The notes: a model not told the origin generated them from the letters alone. 64,000 nucleotides of DNA from Branchiostoma floridae (GCF_000003815.2 NC_049985.1:1888701-1952700); one strand, 5' to 3'; numbered from the stretch's first letter, positions 46,585-61,044 are shown. A program made the numbers and translations.

Positions 46585-47665
46585 AACCTCACCAAATCAA
46601 CACCAAGGACAAGCCTTATTCAGCATATTACAAGCTTTTGCTAGCTGACTTTGGCACCTTATCTGAAAGCAACTACAAGTAGACTTGCAGTAAATTGAAG
46701 TGAATAACACATTGTAATACATCTACAAATTCAGTCTTACTCAGCACATTACAAGCCTTTCGCCATTGACCTTCACAAAGCAAATTACAACTGTACAAGA
46801 TTGGAGTGAATTACACAATGAAGTGCAGCAACAAATCCAGCACCAAGGACAAGTACTATTCAGCACATTATCAGCTTTTAGCCATCTGACCTTCACAAAG
46901 CAAATAAGAACTATAACTAGAAGATTGAAGTGAATAACACATTGAAGTGTAGCAATAAATTAAGCACCAAGGACAAGTGCTATTCAACACATTACAAGCC
47001 TTCAGTCAGCTGACCTTCACAAAGCAAAGTAGAACTGTAGGCAGAAGATTGAACATTGTAATGCAGCAATAAATTAAGCACCAAGGACAAGTACTATTCA
47101 GCACATTACAAGCCTTAGGCCAGCTGACCTTCACAAAGCAAAGTAGCACTATAGAAGATTGAAGACCATAAGAAAATAAAGTGCAACAACAAATTCAGAA
47201 CCAAGGACAAGTCTTACTCAGCACATTACAAGCATTTGGTCAGCTGACCTTCACAAAGCAAAGTAGAACTGTAAGTAGAAGATTGAAGTGAATAACACAT
47301 TGTAGTGCAGCAATAAATTAAGCACCAAGGACAAGTACTATTCAGCACATTACAAGCCTTAGGCCACCTGACCTTCACAAAGCAAATTAGAACTATAGAA
47401 GACTGAAGGGGAAAACAGAATGAAGTGCAACGTCAAGTTCAGCACCAAGGACAAGTACTATTCAGCACATTTCAAGCCTTTGGCCAGCTGACCGATACAA
47501 AGCAAATTACAACTATAACTAGAAGATTGAAGTGAATAACACATTGTAGTGCAGCAATAAATTAAGCACCAAGGACAAGTGCTATTCAGCACATTACAAG
47601 CCTTAAGCCACCTGACCTTCAAAAAGCAAATTACAACTGTAGAAGATTGAAGTGAACAACTTAAT
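46585..47665. repeat. Tandem array, about 120-bp unit, nine copies
   Basis: 'caccaaggacaag(t/c)(a/g)ctattcagcacattacaagcctt' followed by 'cagctgaccttcacaaagcaaa' and 'agaagattgaagtgaataacacattg' recurs about every 120 bp from 46600 to the end, with small indels. Confidence 0.92.
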
Positions 47666-47669
47666 GCAT

Positions 47670-48395
47670 CATTCTAATAGATGTATGTAGGATTCACTGT
47701 GTGGGGTCAAACAGGTAGAAATCATTCATATCCACCAGTAGGCTAATATTACATGTATTACGGAGAAAAAAATATGGGACCAACAGAAAGGCATAATCTA
47801 TGTGCAAATCAACAACTGTCAGGCGTAACACTGAGTACTTGTGCTCAGAAAAAAAAACTTTCTGTACAGACTGTCCAACACTTGGAAATGGTTTGAAACT
47901 GTAATGTTAAAGCAAATATATTACTTTAATAACGCTACTATCTTGTAACCAAAATCTATTTTAAAGGATCAGTTTTTCATCTATATGAATCACTTCCTGG
48001 AGTCCTTGTCCTCAAGTGACTACCAAAACCAACTTTTCTGCACCTTACAGCAAAACTTCTATAGCTCTTGATCTGATCTACAAAACAGACAAGCCTCTCT
48101 GTCGTAAATTTTACTGGCGTGTGATATCGCACAATCGCCAGGCTGAGGAGATCTATTTCATGCAGTCTTATCTTCAAGCTGAGCATCTCCACACTGGCCC
48201 GAAGCTAATGGTAAACTAAGAATCTATAATCCAGCAATAAATTGTACACTCTGTATTAAAGCTGACGAAAGGGAATGGAAACACTATAGACTGCCATTTT
48301 TCTTCTCAATAATAGTCACTACATAACACGACCCAAAGTTCACTTCTAGGTGTGATCTATTGGTTACTCCAAGGTAACAAGTTGTATCGCAACTG
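47670..48395. other. No recognisable feature
   Basis: Nothing supportable. Confidence 0.4.
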
Positions 48396-48780
48396 TAATA
48401 ACATCTCTTCTCCCTAAATCAGAAACATCATGATTGAGACCAGCTCAACTGCTCACTTGGAGAGTGAGGACTAACTGACAACAAGAGAAGCAGAGGTTAT
48501 GAAGGCTGCTCCTACCCTACATAGACCAGAATGGTTTTGATATCAGGATTCTGAACACCTACGGCTTGGACATGTTTATGAAGGTTAGACATCCAGGTGA
48601 ACAATGGATGAAAACGGAGATTTACTAGAATGATCACACCTTCTAGTGACGCTGGAGAAGAGTGATGATCATGGATGTCACTCGAAATGTCTGGAAATAA
48701 ATCTCCATTTGTATCCGGTTGTAGAGATTCAATTGTATTTGAACAAAGGCTTGGGCGTTTCGGTCTCATAAGATCCTAAC
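48396..48780. repeat. Dispersed repeat copy
   Basis: Shares 'acatctcttctccctaaatcagaaacatca' and 'agaatggttttgat' with 9660-9800; the right part (aaggttagacatccaggtgaacaatgg) is the inverse of the 'acctggatgtctaacctt' fragments elsewhere. Confidence 0.6.
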
Positions 48781-48789
48781 TGAAACCTA

Positions 48790-51700
48790 GCCAGCCATCT
48801 TGGCAGACAAGACCGACATCGACAACCATCGGGCTCCTGCTAGAAATTAATTACCAACATGTTACTACCACTGGACTTGCCCTGCCCATTCAAGCACGAG
48901 GAGTGAATGAGGGGGTGGTGGAGCGTGTAATACCTTACACTGTTCCGGGCGCACAATACAGCCATCATATCCTACAACCATAAACTGTTATTGTCCAAAG
49001 ATATCAAAAAAAGACGTTAAAATCGTGTGCCCTTGAGCAGCGTAATATCTCATCAAAAAGCAAGACTGTACGCTAAATGAACTTTGGTTGGAACCTTTCT
49101 TTACTGTTTACGACTACAGTCTTCTTTTATTGAGGTGGGAGTGTCAATTTTCTCCACAGCAATCTTACACAGCTACAGCATAAGTCATTATCCTGCTCAT
49201 ATAACTTAAGGAACACTGGACTAATCTACGACCAAGTGAAGGTCATTTACGGGCCAACAAAAAGTGTAATCTGAGTTTTACAGTTTATATCCCGAACACG
49301 CTACCTAATACATGTATATAAGCTGATTGCAGAGCCCTTATCTGCATATACATGATGAAGTAATCCTACGAAGTATGCAAAACTCGGTAGTAATACCAGC
49401 TTTGTAACAGAAATCCACTTTTCCAAGAAGTGCAGACCTTTCTCCTAGGAAACAGCAACAAGTCGTGATACAATGCTCATAGAGATTCACATCGCAAGCC
49501 AACGAGGGCAACAGCAATTTCCAAAGGCGTGACAAATTGCAATCAATCACGGCGAATGTGCCGGCAACACGTCGTTTGGTGTGGAAATTAGTGCACCAAA
49601 TCCCTCCGACAGTACCAATCACAATCTACTCTAACTCACAACGCAGTAATGGCGCCAATGCACAGAATTAAATGCCCATCATTACAAATCCATTTGGCCC
49701 CAGGTTATCGGCAATTCGACAAGATTGTAACTAATTTAGCCAGCCAGGGACGTTGTGTGCTGCAAGATTTTATTCGGCAATGCGAGGAAGAAACAAGAAT
49801 AATTTTCTGTTGAATGAGATGTTGAATTTCCTGTTGAATGAAACAGTGAATGCCAATCCTACCTTCACTGCTATCTCATAAAATAAGCTATAGCCTAGTA
49901 CACACTATGTCTGCCTTCGATGTATGGGCTCTGACGATCAATATTGACCATGGTAAATGCCTAATTCGCATCAGCCCTGCAGCGTCAGCTATGGCTCAAC
50001 AGTTCTGTTTGAGAATCACACAGATAAGGTTTCTCCATTCAACATATGCTTTCAACCTAACTTATGCATCCAGGATTCTTACCAAACGCAGCCAGGCAAG
50101 GAGAATAGGGTAGGATTAAGTTCTGGCAAAGGCAATTAAGCTTCGCGTTGCAGTGCTTTTATGGCGACAGACAGTTTGACTCCAGGGATCAGGTTACTGT
50201 GAAGGTTAAGTAACAGGAAACAGTCTCATCAGAAACGCCTTGAAATCTAAAAATTTGTAATACCTGTTTTACATATAGATAAGATGGGAATCAAAGAAAG
50301 TTGGGAATCAAAGAATTCAAAGTAGTTTTTTGGGAGACTCTTCTAAGAATTTCAATTCTCATCTGACAAGATGTGCCAGAAATGGAAAGAGCACTTCTTT
50401 TCATCCTGGATTCAATTCTGTTACTGCCATCTTCTGAGAGCCATATGCTAGCCAAGATGCAGTACCCGCAATTTGTTATCAGGCCTTGAAGCTATTTTTT
50501 TCCTCTACTGCTCCTAAAGTGTTCCAAACAGACATTCAGACTGTCTTAAAGTGAGACTCAATTGTCCCAGTACTAGCACGTTAAATGGCATGACATTTAC
50601 TAACAGCAGAAAATGCATTTCACAAGTTCATCTTTGCAACATGTTATAAGTTATATGCTTATGGGAAAAAATGAAAGGAATTTTATGCTAAATGTTGCCT
50701 TCAGAAGAGAATTGGTTAAGACGTACTTTGTGCTTGTATTGACCACACATGCCTCGGACATGGGATTTTTTAAATGTCCTAGAATTGTCCCGAGCCATAT
50801 TTTGGCGGCCAGGGGCTCTATGTACACTGTTAATTTCAAGCCCTTGTCATGCTTGTGCTAAAGTGACCAAGGCCATCCACGCATGCAGCATGCCAGAAGA
50901 GAAAGTATATTTTTATGCCTAATGTACACTTCATGACATTCTCATACTGAGTCATAGTGTGTACAAAGAGCCAAAAGAATAGGAAGATTGAATTCATGCC
51001 AAAATTTGCTGACACCCTTTAAACCAGCTACCTGCGGATGGACGATAAACAATCAGCATGTAGTGACAGTTTTGTTTCACTTCTGGAGCCACACGTAGAC
51101 CCCATTTAGGCTGCAAAGACACAGCGGGGCCACTTCCCATTACATCTGTATCAAAAGTGTATCCCACTGGCACGGCCCTTTTACACACCAGACTAGATAA
51201 ACTTTACGCAAACCCCTGCGAGGCTCAACTTTGCTGCCGTACCATTTTGCCGTAAATTTCTCCACTTGTGTGATGTACAGGGACCACATTTAGCCTAACA
51301 TATTACTCTTTTAATCTAACAGAAAGGCTTGTGTACATGATGGTTGAATACACATGCGCACGGCGAGCTCAAAAGGGAGATACCGGATGCCACATCCCAC
51401 TTTCATGAACCACATTGATGTGTACGCACAAAAGGTTAGTGCGTCATATGGGTATTTCTCAAGCCGGATACATCCTTTATAATCATGTGTGACCTTCTTA
51501 CACATGTAATTGATTTTGGTAAGCTACTGATACTTTCAGCAGTAGGCTATTACAGGGATGTACAAGTAACAAGGCAGGCACACATAGGCTGTATTTACTG
51601 AGGGTTAGCGGACAAAATTATATTCATAATCTTACAATTAGTGGAAAGTGAACAGAAAAGGCTGGCTTGAAGGTAATGGCACGTGACAGTCAAAATTGGT

Positions 51701-51905
51701 GACTAGATTACAAAAGTTTTTCCTGAAAGGTATCATAAGTTTTGTTGGAGTACAGAAATTGTTTCAGATGGATAAGGAAATGGGAACTGCCACACCTCAC
51801 TTGTACAAACGTCATGCTGTTGACACAAAATCAAACTAAATCCCCACTTAAAACGAATCTGAATCCAAAGAAGTTTCTTTTGTACAGCAAGATTTGACTC
51901 CCTAG
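48790..51905. other. No recognisable gene
   Basis: Only short ORFs (up to about 94 codons, for example 49622-49338 on the minus strand) without familiar content. No arrays seen. Confidence 0.4.
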
Positions 51906-51911
51906 CTCACA

Positions 51912-51940
51912 ACTTTCTTTCTTTCTTTCTTTCTTTATTG
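51912..51940. repeat. (TTTC)n microsatellite
   Basis: About seven ttcttc/tttc units (ctttctttctttctttcttt). Confidence 0.93.
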
Positions 51941-52236
51941 ACAATGAGACAAGTCATTACAAGGGTCTGCCTAGGCAGCTTTGGGCTGGTAGCGGCAAAA
52001 CCTACAAAAATGCGGTTGCTTTACTCAATAGTAAGGAAAATTGTACTTTCTTTATACCAACCAACTGCAAAAGACTCTGTTTCTTTGATTTGCAAATGAC
52101 AAACACATTGTGGTCATCACAACTTTTGTGGAAAAATCACTATAATCCACGACCAGTGGCCATATTCACTGATCCTATCATCATCAACATCGGCATTCAC
52201 TCGTGGCCGAGCATCAAAGTTCATGTCAGACCAGCC

Positions 52237-52589
52237 CAGGGCTCTAGCCAGCGTCCGTTTTTCCGTCAATTGACAGAAATTTGCTGCGTGTGGCGGAAAA
52301 ATTTTAAAACCAATCCGTCAACCTTGACAAACAGAAATCCTTGGTAGAACTTGAAGCAGAAGCTACAGGCGGCTTGGGGATGCCGTCCACAGCCGTAAAA
52401 GCCACACACTGTTTGTTTTGCTATTGTTATTATTGTTGGCGAAGTGTGTCAGTGACCTTTTGCATACAATAATCTCATTAAAAACATGTTTTCAAGGTCT
52501 CACTTCTGTCTCTTTAACTCCTGGAAAAGTGTTTTTGCGACAATGGGAATTGGCTGACGGAAAACAATTTCGAGCTGGCTAGAGCCCTG
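52237..52589. mobile_element. hAT-like MITE (family 3), second copy
   Basis: 353 bp, cagggctctagccagc to gctggctagagccctg. Flanks gaccagcc and ggccagcc match at 7 of 8 positions, consistent with an aged 8-bp duplication. Internally similar to 31302-31642. Confidence 0.88.
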
Positions 52590-52599
52590 GGCCAGCCTC

Positions 52600-55500
52600 A
52601 GTTGCTGCCTGTTGGTGGGGATGTCTGATCCTATAACCTCCTAGCAACTCTCACGTCTTTCTGCCCAGCTGCAGATCGATGCTAGAACCGCAGGCATTCT
52701 GTGCACAACTTATTAACTGATTACGGTTCAAAGGAACACGTTATTCCCACCGACCGATAATCACCCGAGGCAAACAGCACGCAAATCTCACCGCCGATGT
52801 CAAACTCTGAGTGTAGTCAGGAAGGGAGGTCTGTAAAAGTCAGCTAGAACATCGTGACTGAGATTATATGCAGGGTTTGAAATGAAGGTTTGGCTGGTCT
52901 TTTTGGGCACCAAGATTTCTATTGAGACAAGCAGTCTGTAATGACAGAATACCTATTTTAAGTCAAGCAAATCTGTGTTCAATTTCAGACTGACCTTAAG
53001 CCAAGTTAAGGCTTTCGATAGACTACAGACTTCTGATCTCAATGATCTCTATACTACTGATCTCAGTGCAGTTTAGCTAAAATGAAAACGACAAACTGAT
53101 GAGCTTTATGTTATCTTTCCCTGGTCATGATCATGAAAGACAAGACAAATTTTACAGTATTTACAGCTTCACTGTACCAGAGAAATTAGCTCTTTTCAAT
53201 AAGTGGACCATGGTTTAAAGTCCCGTCTTCAGGACTGCAGCCCTGTCCAGTCGAAAGTGGACACAATGATGTGAACCCCACATATCTAATGAAGCTGCCC
53301 AACACACAACCATGCAAACATGGCTGAGAAAGGTTGTGGCTACAGATTTCTGACTTTACCCCAGGCATTTCCAAATATCATTCCGATCTCCAGTCAGCAC
53401 CTGCCAAAGCTCACTGCACTATTTCCACCCCTTGGCTCTTATCTGAGTGTTTTATCCCTCTGCATGTAAACATGTACAGTTCCCTCTAGCTTTAGCCACG
53501 CACAAATTACAGCCATAAACAACATGGTGGCATAGTGTTCAGCATGGCAGTAATATGTATCATATAATATGTTATGGTTACATTATTGTTGCAGTTATTT
53601 CGTAATATGATTTATAATACGTATTGTTTAGGCTACTTCTGGTTTGTTTCAATTACGAGTAGTAATTGGCATTTATTCTAATTTCTTGTGCCTTTGATTT
53701 TATTTGATATTGATATGTTATGTCTGGGGATTCAAATGAACATGCTTAAAAAAGATACCAGTTAAGGTGACTGTTTCACCAAGTTGCTGCTATAATTACT
53801 CTTATTATATGAGTGTGTAAGTAGTTTAATTAACACAAATTTTATTGTCCATTTATTGCAAATTTACAAACAGCCAGGTGGCCCCAGTCAACTTAGTTGC
53901 CATGTTTTTCACCGGATCAAAGTCTACAAAAAAACACCCAAAACCATCAACGATTCTCTGATTACACTATATTGGAATTGTTTTTTTTCCATAGCCAAAG
54001 TATTTAATGCTGTCCTTAATCATGGCGATCCCAAAGTAGAAAACTACTCCTTCTCCTGGCATGGCCCACATTCGTTTTCTCTGACACGTAGATGTTGGCA
54101 GGCTGGCTGCTTTGCACCAAAATGGTGGTGACGGATGGAAAAGCTTTGGGAAACAACTTCAGCACAATCTGACAACACTCAGAAACATCAAGCGTTCCCC
54201 CACACACCACGGGTCCAACAGACTGCCTCACAATATTATCTCTCGGTGGTGCCGGCGAGGATTTTTCAGGGATTCTGTCAGCGGTACAAGCGGTGCGTAA
54301 TCTCTGGACGCAGAGTGGGCTAAGGTTGAAGGTCGCCGAAAGGACACGAACATTTTGGCGTTGCTGCTTTGTGCTCCGCGCTGATTTCTACAATGGCAGT
54401 AACATCTCGACTGAAAGGAGAGCTCATCATACATTTCCTACAACACCAGCTTTTTATATGGGTGAACAAACTCTGAATAAATGCCCCATTCAAAACCTCA
54501 AATGGCCCCTGGCCGATGTTGGTTGTATGGAAAAGTTTACTTTGTTTATCAACTTGTTTGAACCTTTCTTTATACACGAATGCTCAAATCGGCCTGCAGG
54601 CTGCTTATTTTCAATGAGGTTGTGAGGGAAGAGGTAAGGGTGAAATGAAATATAACAAAGATACATATTATCTCTACCATTTAGCTGTTATTATCTCTAC
54701 CATTTAGCTGTTACTATCATGAGTTGTTTGTTATTCATTATTCAATAAAAGTTGTTTCATCATCTTTCGTTACTATCGTTCATCTTAAACAATACTAAGA
54801 AACATGGGGAAGGAGTACTATATTCGCCTCCATCTCTCCTTGCACATGTATCTTGCTTGGATGTTATGTTACTCATTATCACCGGTTACATTATCATCCG
54901 GGCATGCTGGTTGCACGGTGGCCATGACTCTATCCCTCCATCCTTCCCTATCCTCCATAGCCTTGGGCAGATCTTCAGCCGAGCAGCCAGCATCTTCAAA
55001 AATCTTTTAAATGTGTGCAAAATAACAATGAAAAGGAGAGGAAACGACAAATCAAGCTGGTGTGGCTGAAGAAGTGCTCCAAGGTTTTTTCCCCACAAAA
55101 TCAGCCTTTCGCGTGGGCGAACAAACTGCCAACTGACTCCTTATTCTAACCTGAGAATAGCTCCAAGGCAATAAAGGCTGAGAAGAGAAGTGGACCAAGA
55201 GAGCCCACCATACATCACGACCTCCCACGGCTGACAGAAATGGATGGACCTGAGATCTAGACTGACGGCAATGCCTCGGGACTAACTAGCTTAGCCATAT
55301 ACCGTACTGTACAGTTATACATTACTTGAATCCCCTCTCTCAGAGGCTGCGTTTGTGCTGCAACAATGTGTCAAAAGATTTGATAGATCGTTTAACGAAC
55401 TACAAAGACAAAGAGAAAATCTGTTTACATTTATTGTGTTTTGCCATCTAAAGAATCAAAATGTCAAATCAAATCATGAAATCAAGAGACATACAATGTA

Positions 55501-55670
55501 CAAATCCATTTTGGTCTCTATACGGTCACTCAGCTATCTTCGTGTAGTGGAAAGGGTGCCTCAGCAGAATGTATCAGCAATAATTTTGTCAAAATAAGAC
55601 ATTGCAGGCACTGAACTAATGCTTCTAACTCTGTACACACAGTAGAACATGTCTCCATCTTCAGGTCCAT
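52600..55670. other. No recognisable gene
   Basis: AT-rich single-copy sequence with overlapping short ORFs near 54000-54600. No familiar protein. Nothing assigned. Confidence 0.4.
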
Positions 55671-55672
55671 TA

Positions 55673-55848
55673 CTGTAAAATGCAGAAATTTTCGCGGTGG
55701 TTTTACCTTCGCGGTTTTCTCATTACAAAGTTACCACGAACACTTTTCCATGGTAGGAAGAGACTACAGTGCATGCTGCTACCGCAAACATAAAATCACC
55801 ACCAACAGTCCTTTTTTCCGCTATCGCGAACTTCAATGCATAATACAG
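55673..55848. mobile_element. MITE family 4 copy, diverged
   Basis: ctgtaaaatgcagaaattttcgcggtgg...caatgcataatacag; inner 'accaccaacagtcc' and 'cgctatcgcgaac'. Shorter than the 208-bp copies. Confidence 0.8.
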
Positions 55849-55849
55849 T

Positions 55850-56433
55850 TTTCCGGGAGGCTGCTGTACAAGAAGATGCTCGTCTTACTGACGCCTTGAC
55901 ATGTACGCAAGTGCACTCTGCTGACATAACCTCAGGTGCATAATTCACTTTCACTCACGTCTGACAGGTGCGTAATTCACTTTTACTTTCATGCCTGGCA
56001 GGGAAGCTGTTGACAACTCGGCGCCAAGAAATGGTCAACAGAAAAAGGATTTGGCAACCGAATAAATTATTTTTGGCCCTTTCAACTACTGATCCTTTTA
56101 CCTTAAAAGGTTTTGAGGTAACCGGAGAACATTAGTCCATTAACTTTTGACCAGATACTGGTAATGTGGAATATCTAATATATAATTGGTCACTAAATAT
56201 ACAGCTTCCCTACACATGTACATCATTTTTTTTAAAGATTGCACTAGTCTTTATGGTTAAAGGAATGTCTGATTGATAACATTAAGTCGACATATGTATG
56301 TGCGTTTGTGTGTACTTGTCTGTGTGTGTATCGGGCAGGCACATACAAAAATTTACTAGCCCGAACCAACTTTTCACTTGCCCAAAATTCAAATATCACT
56401 TTTATATGCATTTTCACTTCCAGCAATGAAATT
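55850..56433. other. No recognisable feature
   Basis: Nothing supportable. Confidence 0.4.
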
Positions 56434-56645
<212 letters not shown>

Positions 56646-56649
56646 CAGC

Positions 56650-58900
56650 CTAATCTACACAGTCAAACATTTCTCCTTATTTTTGTGATTTTCCCCATTG
56701 ACAAAAGCATAAAGGACCCTATCTACAGTGGCCACCTGTCCACATAGAACACATTTTATTGCTTCCCTGATCATGAGTATTTTCAGGGGGCAGCTTTGAC
56801 CGTACACATACATGTATATGACATTGTAAATATGATGCAAGTGTAGGTTCAGTGCCCCTACGGAAGTCTGTGTAAGCTCTGTAAATTTCTCCAATAAACT
56901 TGTCAGCATCGCTGATAGGAGGTCTTATCCCCCACTTTCATGGGAGTCTAGCTAGACTCACAGCTGGCGCCAATTCAAATCACACGGAGACCACTTACGC
57001 TTCATTGTATTGCTCCAGTGTTAGTGTGTCCATAACATAAAATATAGCAGTGGTCGTGACACAATTAGGTCTGCTACTTTGGGAGTCACACAGCCTATAC
57101 TTTTACTTGCATGGCAAAGTCCAAGTTACATGTGGAGATTCACTTTGTTCAACAACTTGAGTGCAGTGGAGTGGAGCAACTTGTTGGTTTTTATGTTTAA
57201 CTTTACCTTCGCAGAAGGACAACATACTGTTTTTGCTAAGTGTACTCTTCTCCTACAAACAAATAAGGTCAACGACCTGGACCAGACGGCTGTCACCATG
57301 GTTACCGGTAAAGTAGCAGACACCCTGTGGTGTTTGGTTACATAATGTAGCAAATGGCTTAAATATAAGTGTTACAAAGAATAAAGGTAAGAGTAGTCAG
57401 TGTTAGCCTTCAACATGTGAAGCAAACATTATATAATATTATATTTGCTTGCAAATGTCACCTTTCTAATTTTTTTTCAAAGGAACAATGCATGGTGGAG
57501 GCCTCTATTAACAAAGATGGACAATATAGAATACAAGACTAGTAGACGTGCAAAACAGACTTTCATGTGACAAGCTGGCCAATGATGGATTATGTAGTAT
57601 ACTGTCAAACATGCCCAAGAAGACCACTCAGGGGACAAAAAAAATCAGGTCTATAAGGACAGGCGGTCAACATTGACAGAGTCTCAATGCCAGTGTAAAT
57701 GGGAAAAATCATCTAACGAAGGGACCACCAAAGAGTAGTCACATTGGCCAGGAGGTAGTCACTTGTGTAGTATTGCAAGTAATGGATAAAGGTTACCTCA
57801 CGGATAAAGGTGAACTAGCATTACCCATTCCCTGCCTTAGGCTTGGAAAGCCTTTGAAAAAGTTACACCAAATCAGACACAGAAGTCTTAGAACACAATT
57901 ATAACAGCTCAAGGCAGAGATGTTCCTATCATGATTCACCTTTAACTCATTGTGAAAAGTTACCGAGATGTGAATAGCAGATGACGTGCGAACTACGTTT
58001 ATCTTGTGGGCCTGTATCCTCTGACGTCAGTTTGGAAGTAGTCATGTGAGGAATGGAGATTTGCCGGCGGCGTTTTCAATGATAAAGAGTCACTGTCAGA
58101 GGGAATCTTCTTTATGGGAAACTGAAAAGTCAACTTAACTTGATAACGTTATCAGATTTCTCATGGAACTACAGTCAAACCGGCACTAGTGACCACCTCT
58201 AAATAAGGACAAACTAGCCATTTTACATACAGTCAAATCTGTCCTAATGACCATTAATGCATTGTTGTTAGTCCCTTAGGAATCCTTATACTGTCAAATA
58301 CACAAAACTAAGGACTACATTTTTCCACTAGTACACATCAAAAAGGACAATGAATCACTAATTCATAACATCAAAATATATCTTCTAATTCATTCCCATT
58401 CTATGATTTCTATGATGTATAGATCCAACAGTTTGCGTCTGCTTGGAGCCCAGTGGGGTAACATCATTATCAAGGCACAGACAATATCATGACCCCAGCA
58501 GGTCAAATGTCACTGGTTGCCGATAGGTCAAGGCTTGTTGATGCTGACCCCTGACCCCCATTAGGACAGCGTGTGCCTTCCTCACGACCAAGGATGAGAA
58601 GTTCATGGCAACCAAATGGATTTCTGTCTAGCAGTAACAGGTTTTTTTTTCCATTATCTACAGTCAACGATATCACGAGCATTAAGCTTACGAGTTGTAA
58701 TATATCTTATCTACTAGCAATGAAGAAGGTCAGACAAACAAAACCTGGTAATAAGATACAATATACAAAATTTACGCAAGCAACAAAAATATTGTTGTTA
58801 ATATAACTCTGATATCTTGAAAGGCTTGGCTTATCAGAAAATCACATCTCACTTGCAGAGTTACCGTGAAATTGGCGTACACGGGCACAGCCTAAACGAG
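56650..58900. other. No recognisable gene; one MITE fragment
   Basis: 57783-57822 (ggataaaggttacctcacggataaaggtgaactagca) is a right-end fragment of MITE family 1. Nothing else assigned. Confidence 0.5.
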
Positions 58901-58903
58901 GTA

Positions 58904-59112
58904 CTGTAAATGCAGAGATGTTCGCGGTGGTTTTATGTTCACGGTTTTTGCGGTGGCCACTTCACCGCTAACTTAAAACTACCTCGGATAATTTTTCCAT
59001 CATAGTTTCAGACGACAGTCTATGGCGCTGCTGCAAACTTAAAATGGCCGCGAAAACTCCATTTTCCTGCTAATGCGAAATTAAATCCCCGCGAAATCAA
59101 ATACATTTACAG
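58904..59112. mobile_element. MITE family 4 copy with TA target sites
   Basis: 209 bp, ctgtaaatgcagagatg to atacatttacag, TA on both flanks. Nearly the same length as the copy at 40181. Confidence 0.87.
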
Positions 59113-59114
59113 TA

Positions 59115-59770
59115 ACTCTCACACGACCAACAATCCTTCATGTAATAAGAGTAAAACTATAGCATCTCGTCTGACTCCAGCCATAAAGATCTTACGTACT
59201 TTGAAATCACCAGCATGGTTTTATGTCTCACAGGGTTAACTGTTATCACGGAAATCATTGCATTACGCATTATCTCCCAGGTGCTCCGCGGGAGGGGGGC
59301 AGAACCAATCTTATTGCCAACAAGTTTTATCACAACTCACGAGGCCGCCTCCGGCCCCCCACTGACCGATTCCGTCTCCTTCTAACAGCCTTACGAGGCG
59401 CCTGGTGACGCAAGCACTCTCCTTAAGTGTACGCTTCCTTGCATCAAGATTGGGGATGTAGTTCCTCTATGTCAAAGGGCCGGGAAGAATCAATTTGTTT
59501 TATAACAGCCTTTCAGGCTGCTAGTTCGTGGCGCTGCCCTTTCTCAATAATATCACTTAAGTTCCCTACACATGGATTCCTTTCGGTAGCATTAATAAGA
59601 AGATATGCTTGATAGCTTTTTGAGTAAAGCAACAGGAGACAGTCAAAAGAAATCTATCACGGACTCAGTGGGAAAAGGAACTTTATGGTTTTAAAAAAAT
59701 CCTTTCAACTAAACAGAAAACACAGATCGTTTCCTGATTACTTTCAATTTACTTTCCTGTCTTCAGTTGC
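59115..59770. other. No recognisable feature
   Basis: Nothing supportable. Confidence 0.4.
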
Positions 59771-59773
59771 GAG

Positions 59774-59836
59774 TATGTGTGTGTGTGTGTTTTTGTGTGT
59801 GTGTGTGACTGTGTCTATGCCAGTGTTTCTGACAGC

Positions 59837-59888
<52 letters not shown>

Positions 59889-59900
59889 GTGTACATGTAT
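59774..59900. repeat. (GT)n and (GTATGT)n microsatellites
   Basis: gtgtgtgtgtgt runs at 59776-59808 and gtatgt repeats at 59838-59893. Confidence 0.96.
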
Positions 59901-60465
59901 GTAAACACGATAACTTGATAATGCCTGGATGGATTTGGTATGTGGGTACCTCAAAATTATCAGATTTTGGCCCCCCTAGTGGCTTGTTATATATTAATGT
60001 TTCACTGCTCCCTGCTCACAAGTCCCCCTTAAAAAACACTGACTGTGTAGCTGGTTTTAGTATTAAGCAGAAACTAGATGGACACACCTTGAAGATTGTG
60101 GATCTCAGATGAAACATTTAGTGAAAGACATGAATATTCATGAAAAACAGGCTTTCGCAGAACCTGGATTAACGATTCGTTTTTCTGCGAATACCAGTGC
60201 ACGCAGTACTTCCTGCCCTACTCAACATTCCATTTAGAAGTTCTGTTCTTGAATTATGGATGTGTTTGGCTGTCATCCGATTTAAATTTGTTTCCATCCC
60301 TCTCATTGTTTAGGATCCAATATAATAATTGTTGATTTTACTTGTGAAATTGTAAAATATGTCATTTTAAGCTTATGAAAACACATTTTCATCAATCTAT
60401 GTGCTGAAGCTCAGATTTTGGAACAGAAAGGGTGAATTTTTTGTTGTTCCAGGACGGAGGGACGG
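59900..60465. other. No recognisable feature
   Basis: 59925-59960 (gcctggatggatttggtatgtgggta) resembles the dispersed repeat at 2045-2080. Otherwise nothing. Confidence 0.4.
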
Positions 60466-60469
60466 GTCC

Positions 60470-60665
60470 TAAAGCCCCCTTTACAAATCAAGAATTTAGC
60501 TCGGCCGAGTTGTCAGCGATCTCTAAATTACGAGGAGGTATGACCCTGATGCCGACAAAAAAACTCTGCCATTTGCTTGTAGGCATCAGGTTCATGCCTC
60601 CTCATAATTAAGAGCTCACTGACAACTTGGCCGAGCTAATTTCTTGATTTGTAAAGGGGGCTTTA
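60470..60665. mobile_element. Foldback MITE with taaagccccctttac ends
   Basis: 196 bp with about 80-bp inverted arms: taaagccccctttacaaatc, then tttagctcggcc, mirrored by ggccgagctaatttc then gatttgtaaagggggcttta. A centre-proximal pair ggaggtatgaccctgatgcc / ggcatcaggttcatgcctcc continues the palindrome. Almost the whole element is one hairpin. Fragments of similar sequence (tttagctcggcc) occur at about 2277. Confidence 0.88.
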
Positions 60666-60785
60666 AGACAGCCCTGGTTTGGTTTTTCCAAGGGAAAGCA
60701 GGAGGCAAGTATGACGATGTTACCATCTACTATAAACCATCTCTGCCATCACTGTCAGGTGGAAGTTGCACCATCCAGAAGTCAG

Positions 60786-61039
60786 TAGGGCCTACGAAAA
60801 AAAATGTTATGTTTCCTGTTTTCTGACCTACCCTAGAAAGACCTGCCGTACCTAGCCTTTTTTGGGGGGTGGGCAGTGGAGTCACAGTTTCCAGTTTTTA
60901 TTCAGCCTGCTTTCTATTGAAGTAAAAACACTGCTTGAATGTCCTATCTGATGACGAAAAAAGAAGGACAATACCTACCTACCGAATAATTTTTTCAGGA
61001 CTGAAACAGGAAACATAACATTTCTTTTCCCTAGGCCTA
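60786..61039. mobile_element. MITE family 7 copy
   Basis: agggcctacgaaaaaaaatg...cctgttttctgacc mirrored by gactgaaacaggaaacataacatttcttttccctaggccta. The flanks share the 22-bp near-identical stretch aagttgcaccatccagaagtc on both sides (60763, 61046). Confidence 0.75.
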
Positions 61040-61044
61040 AGTGA

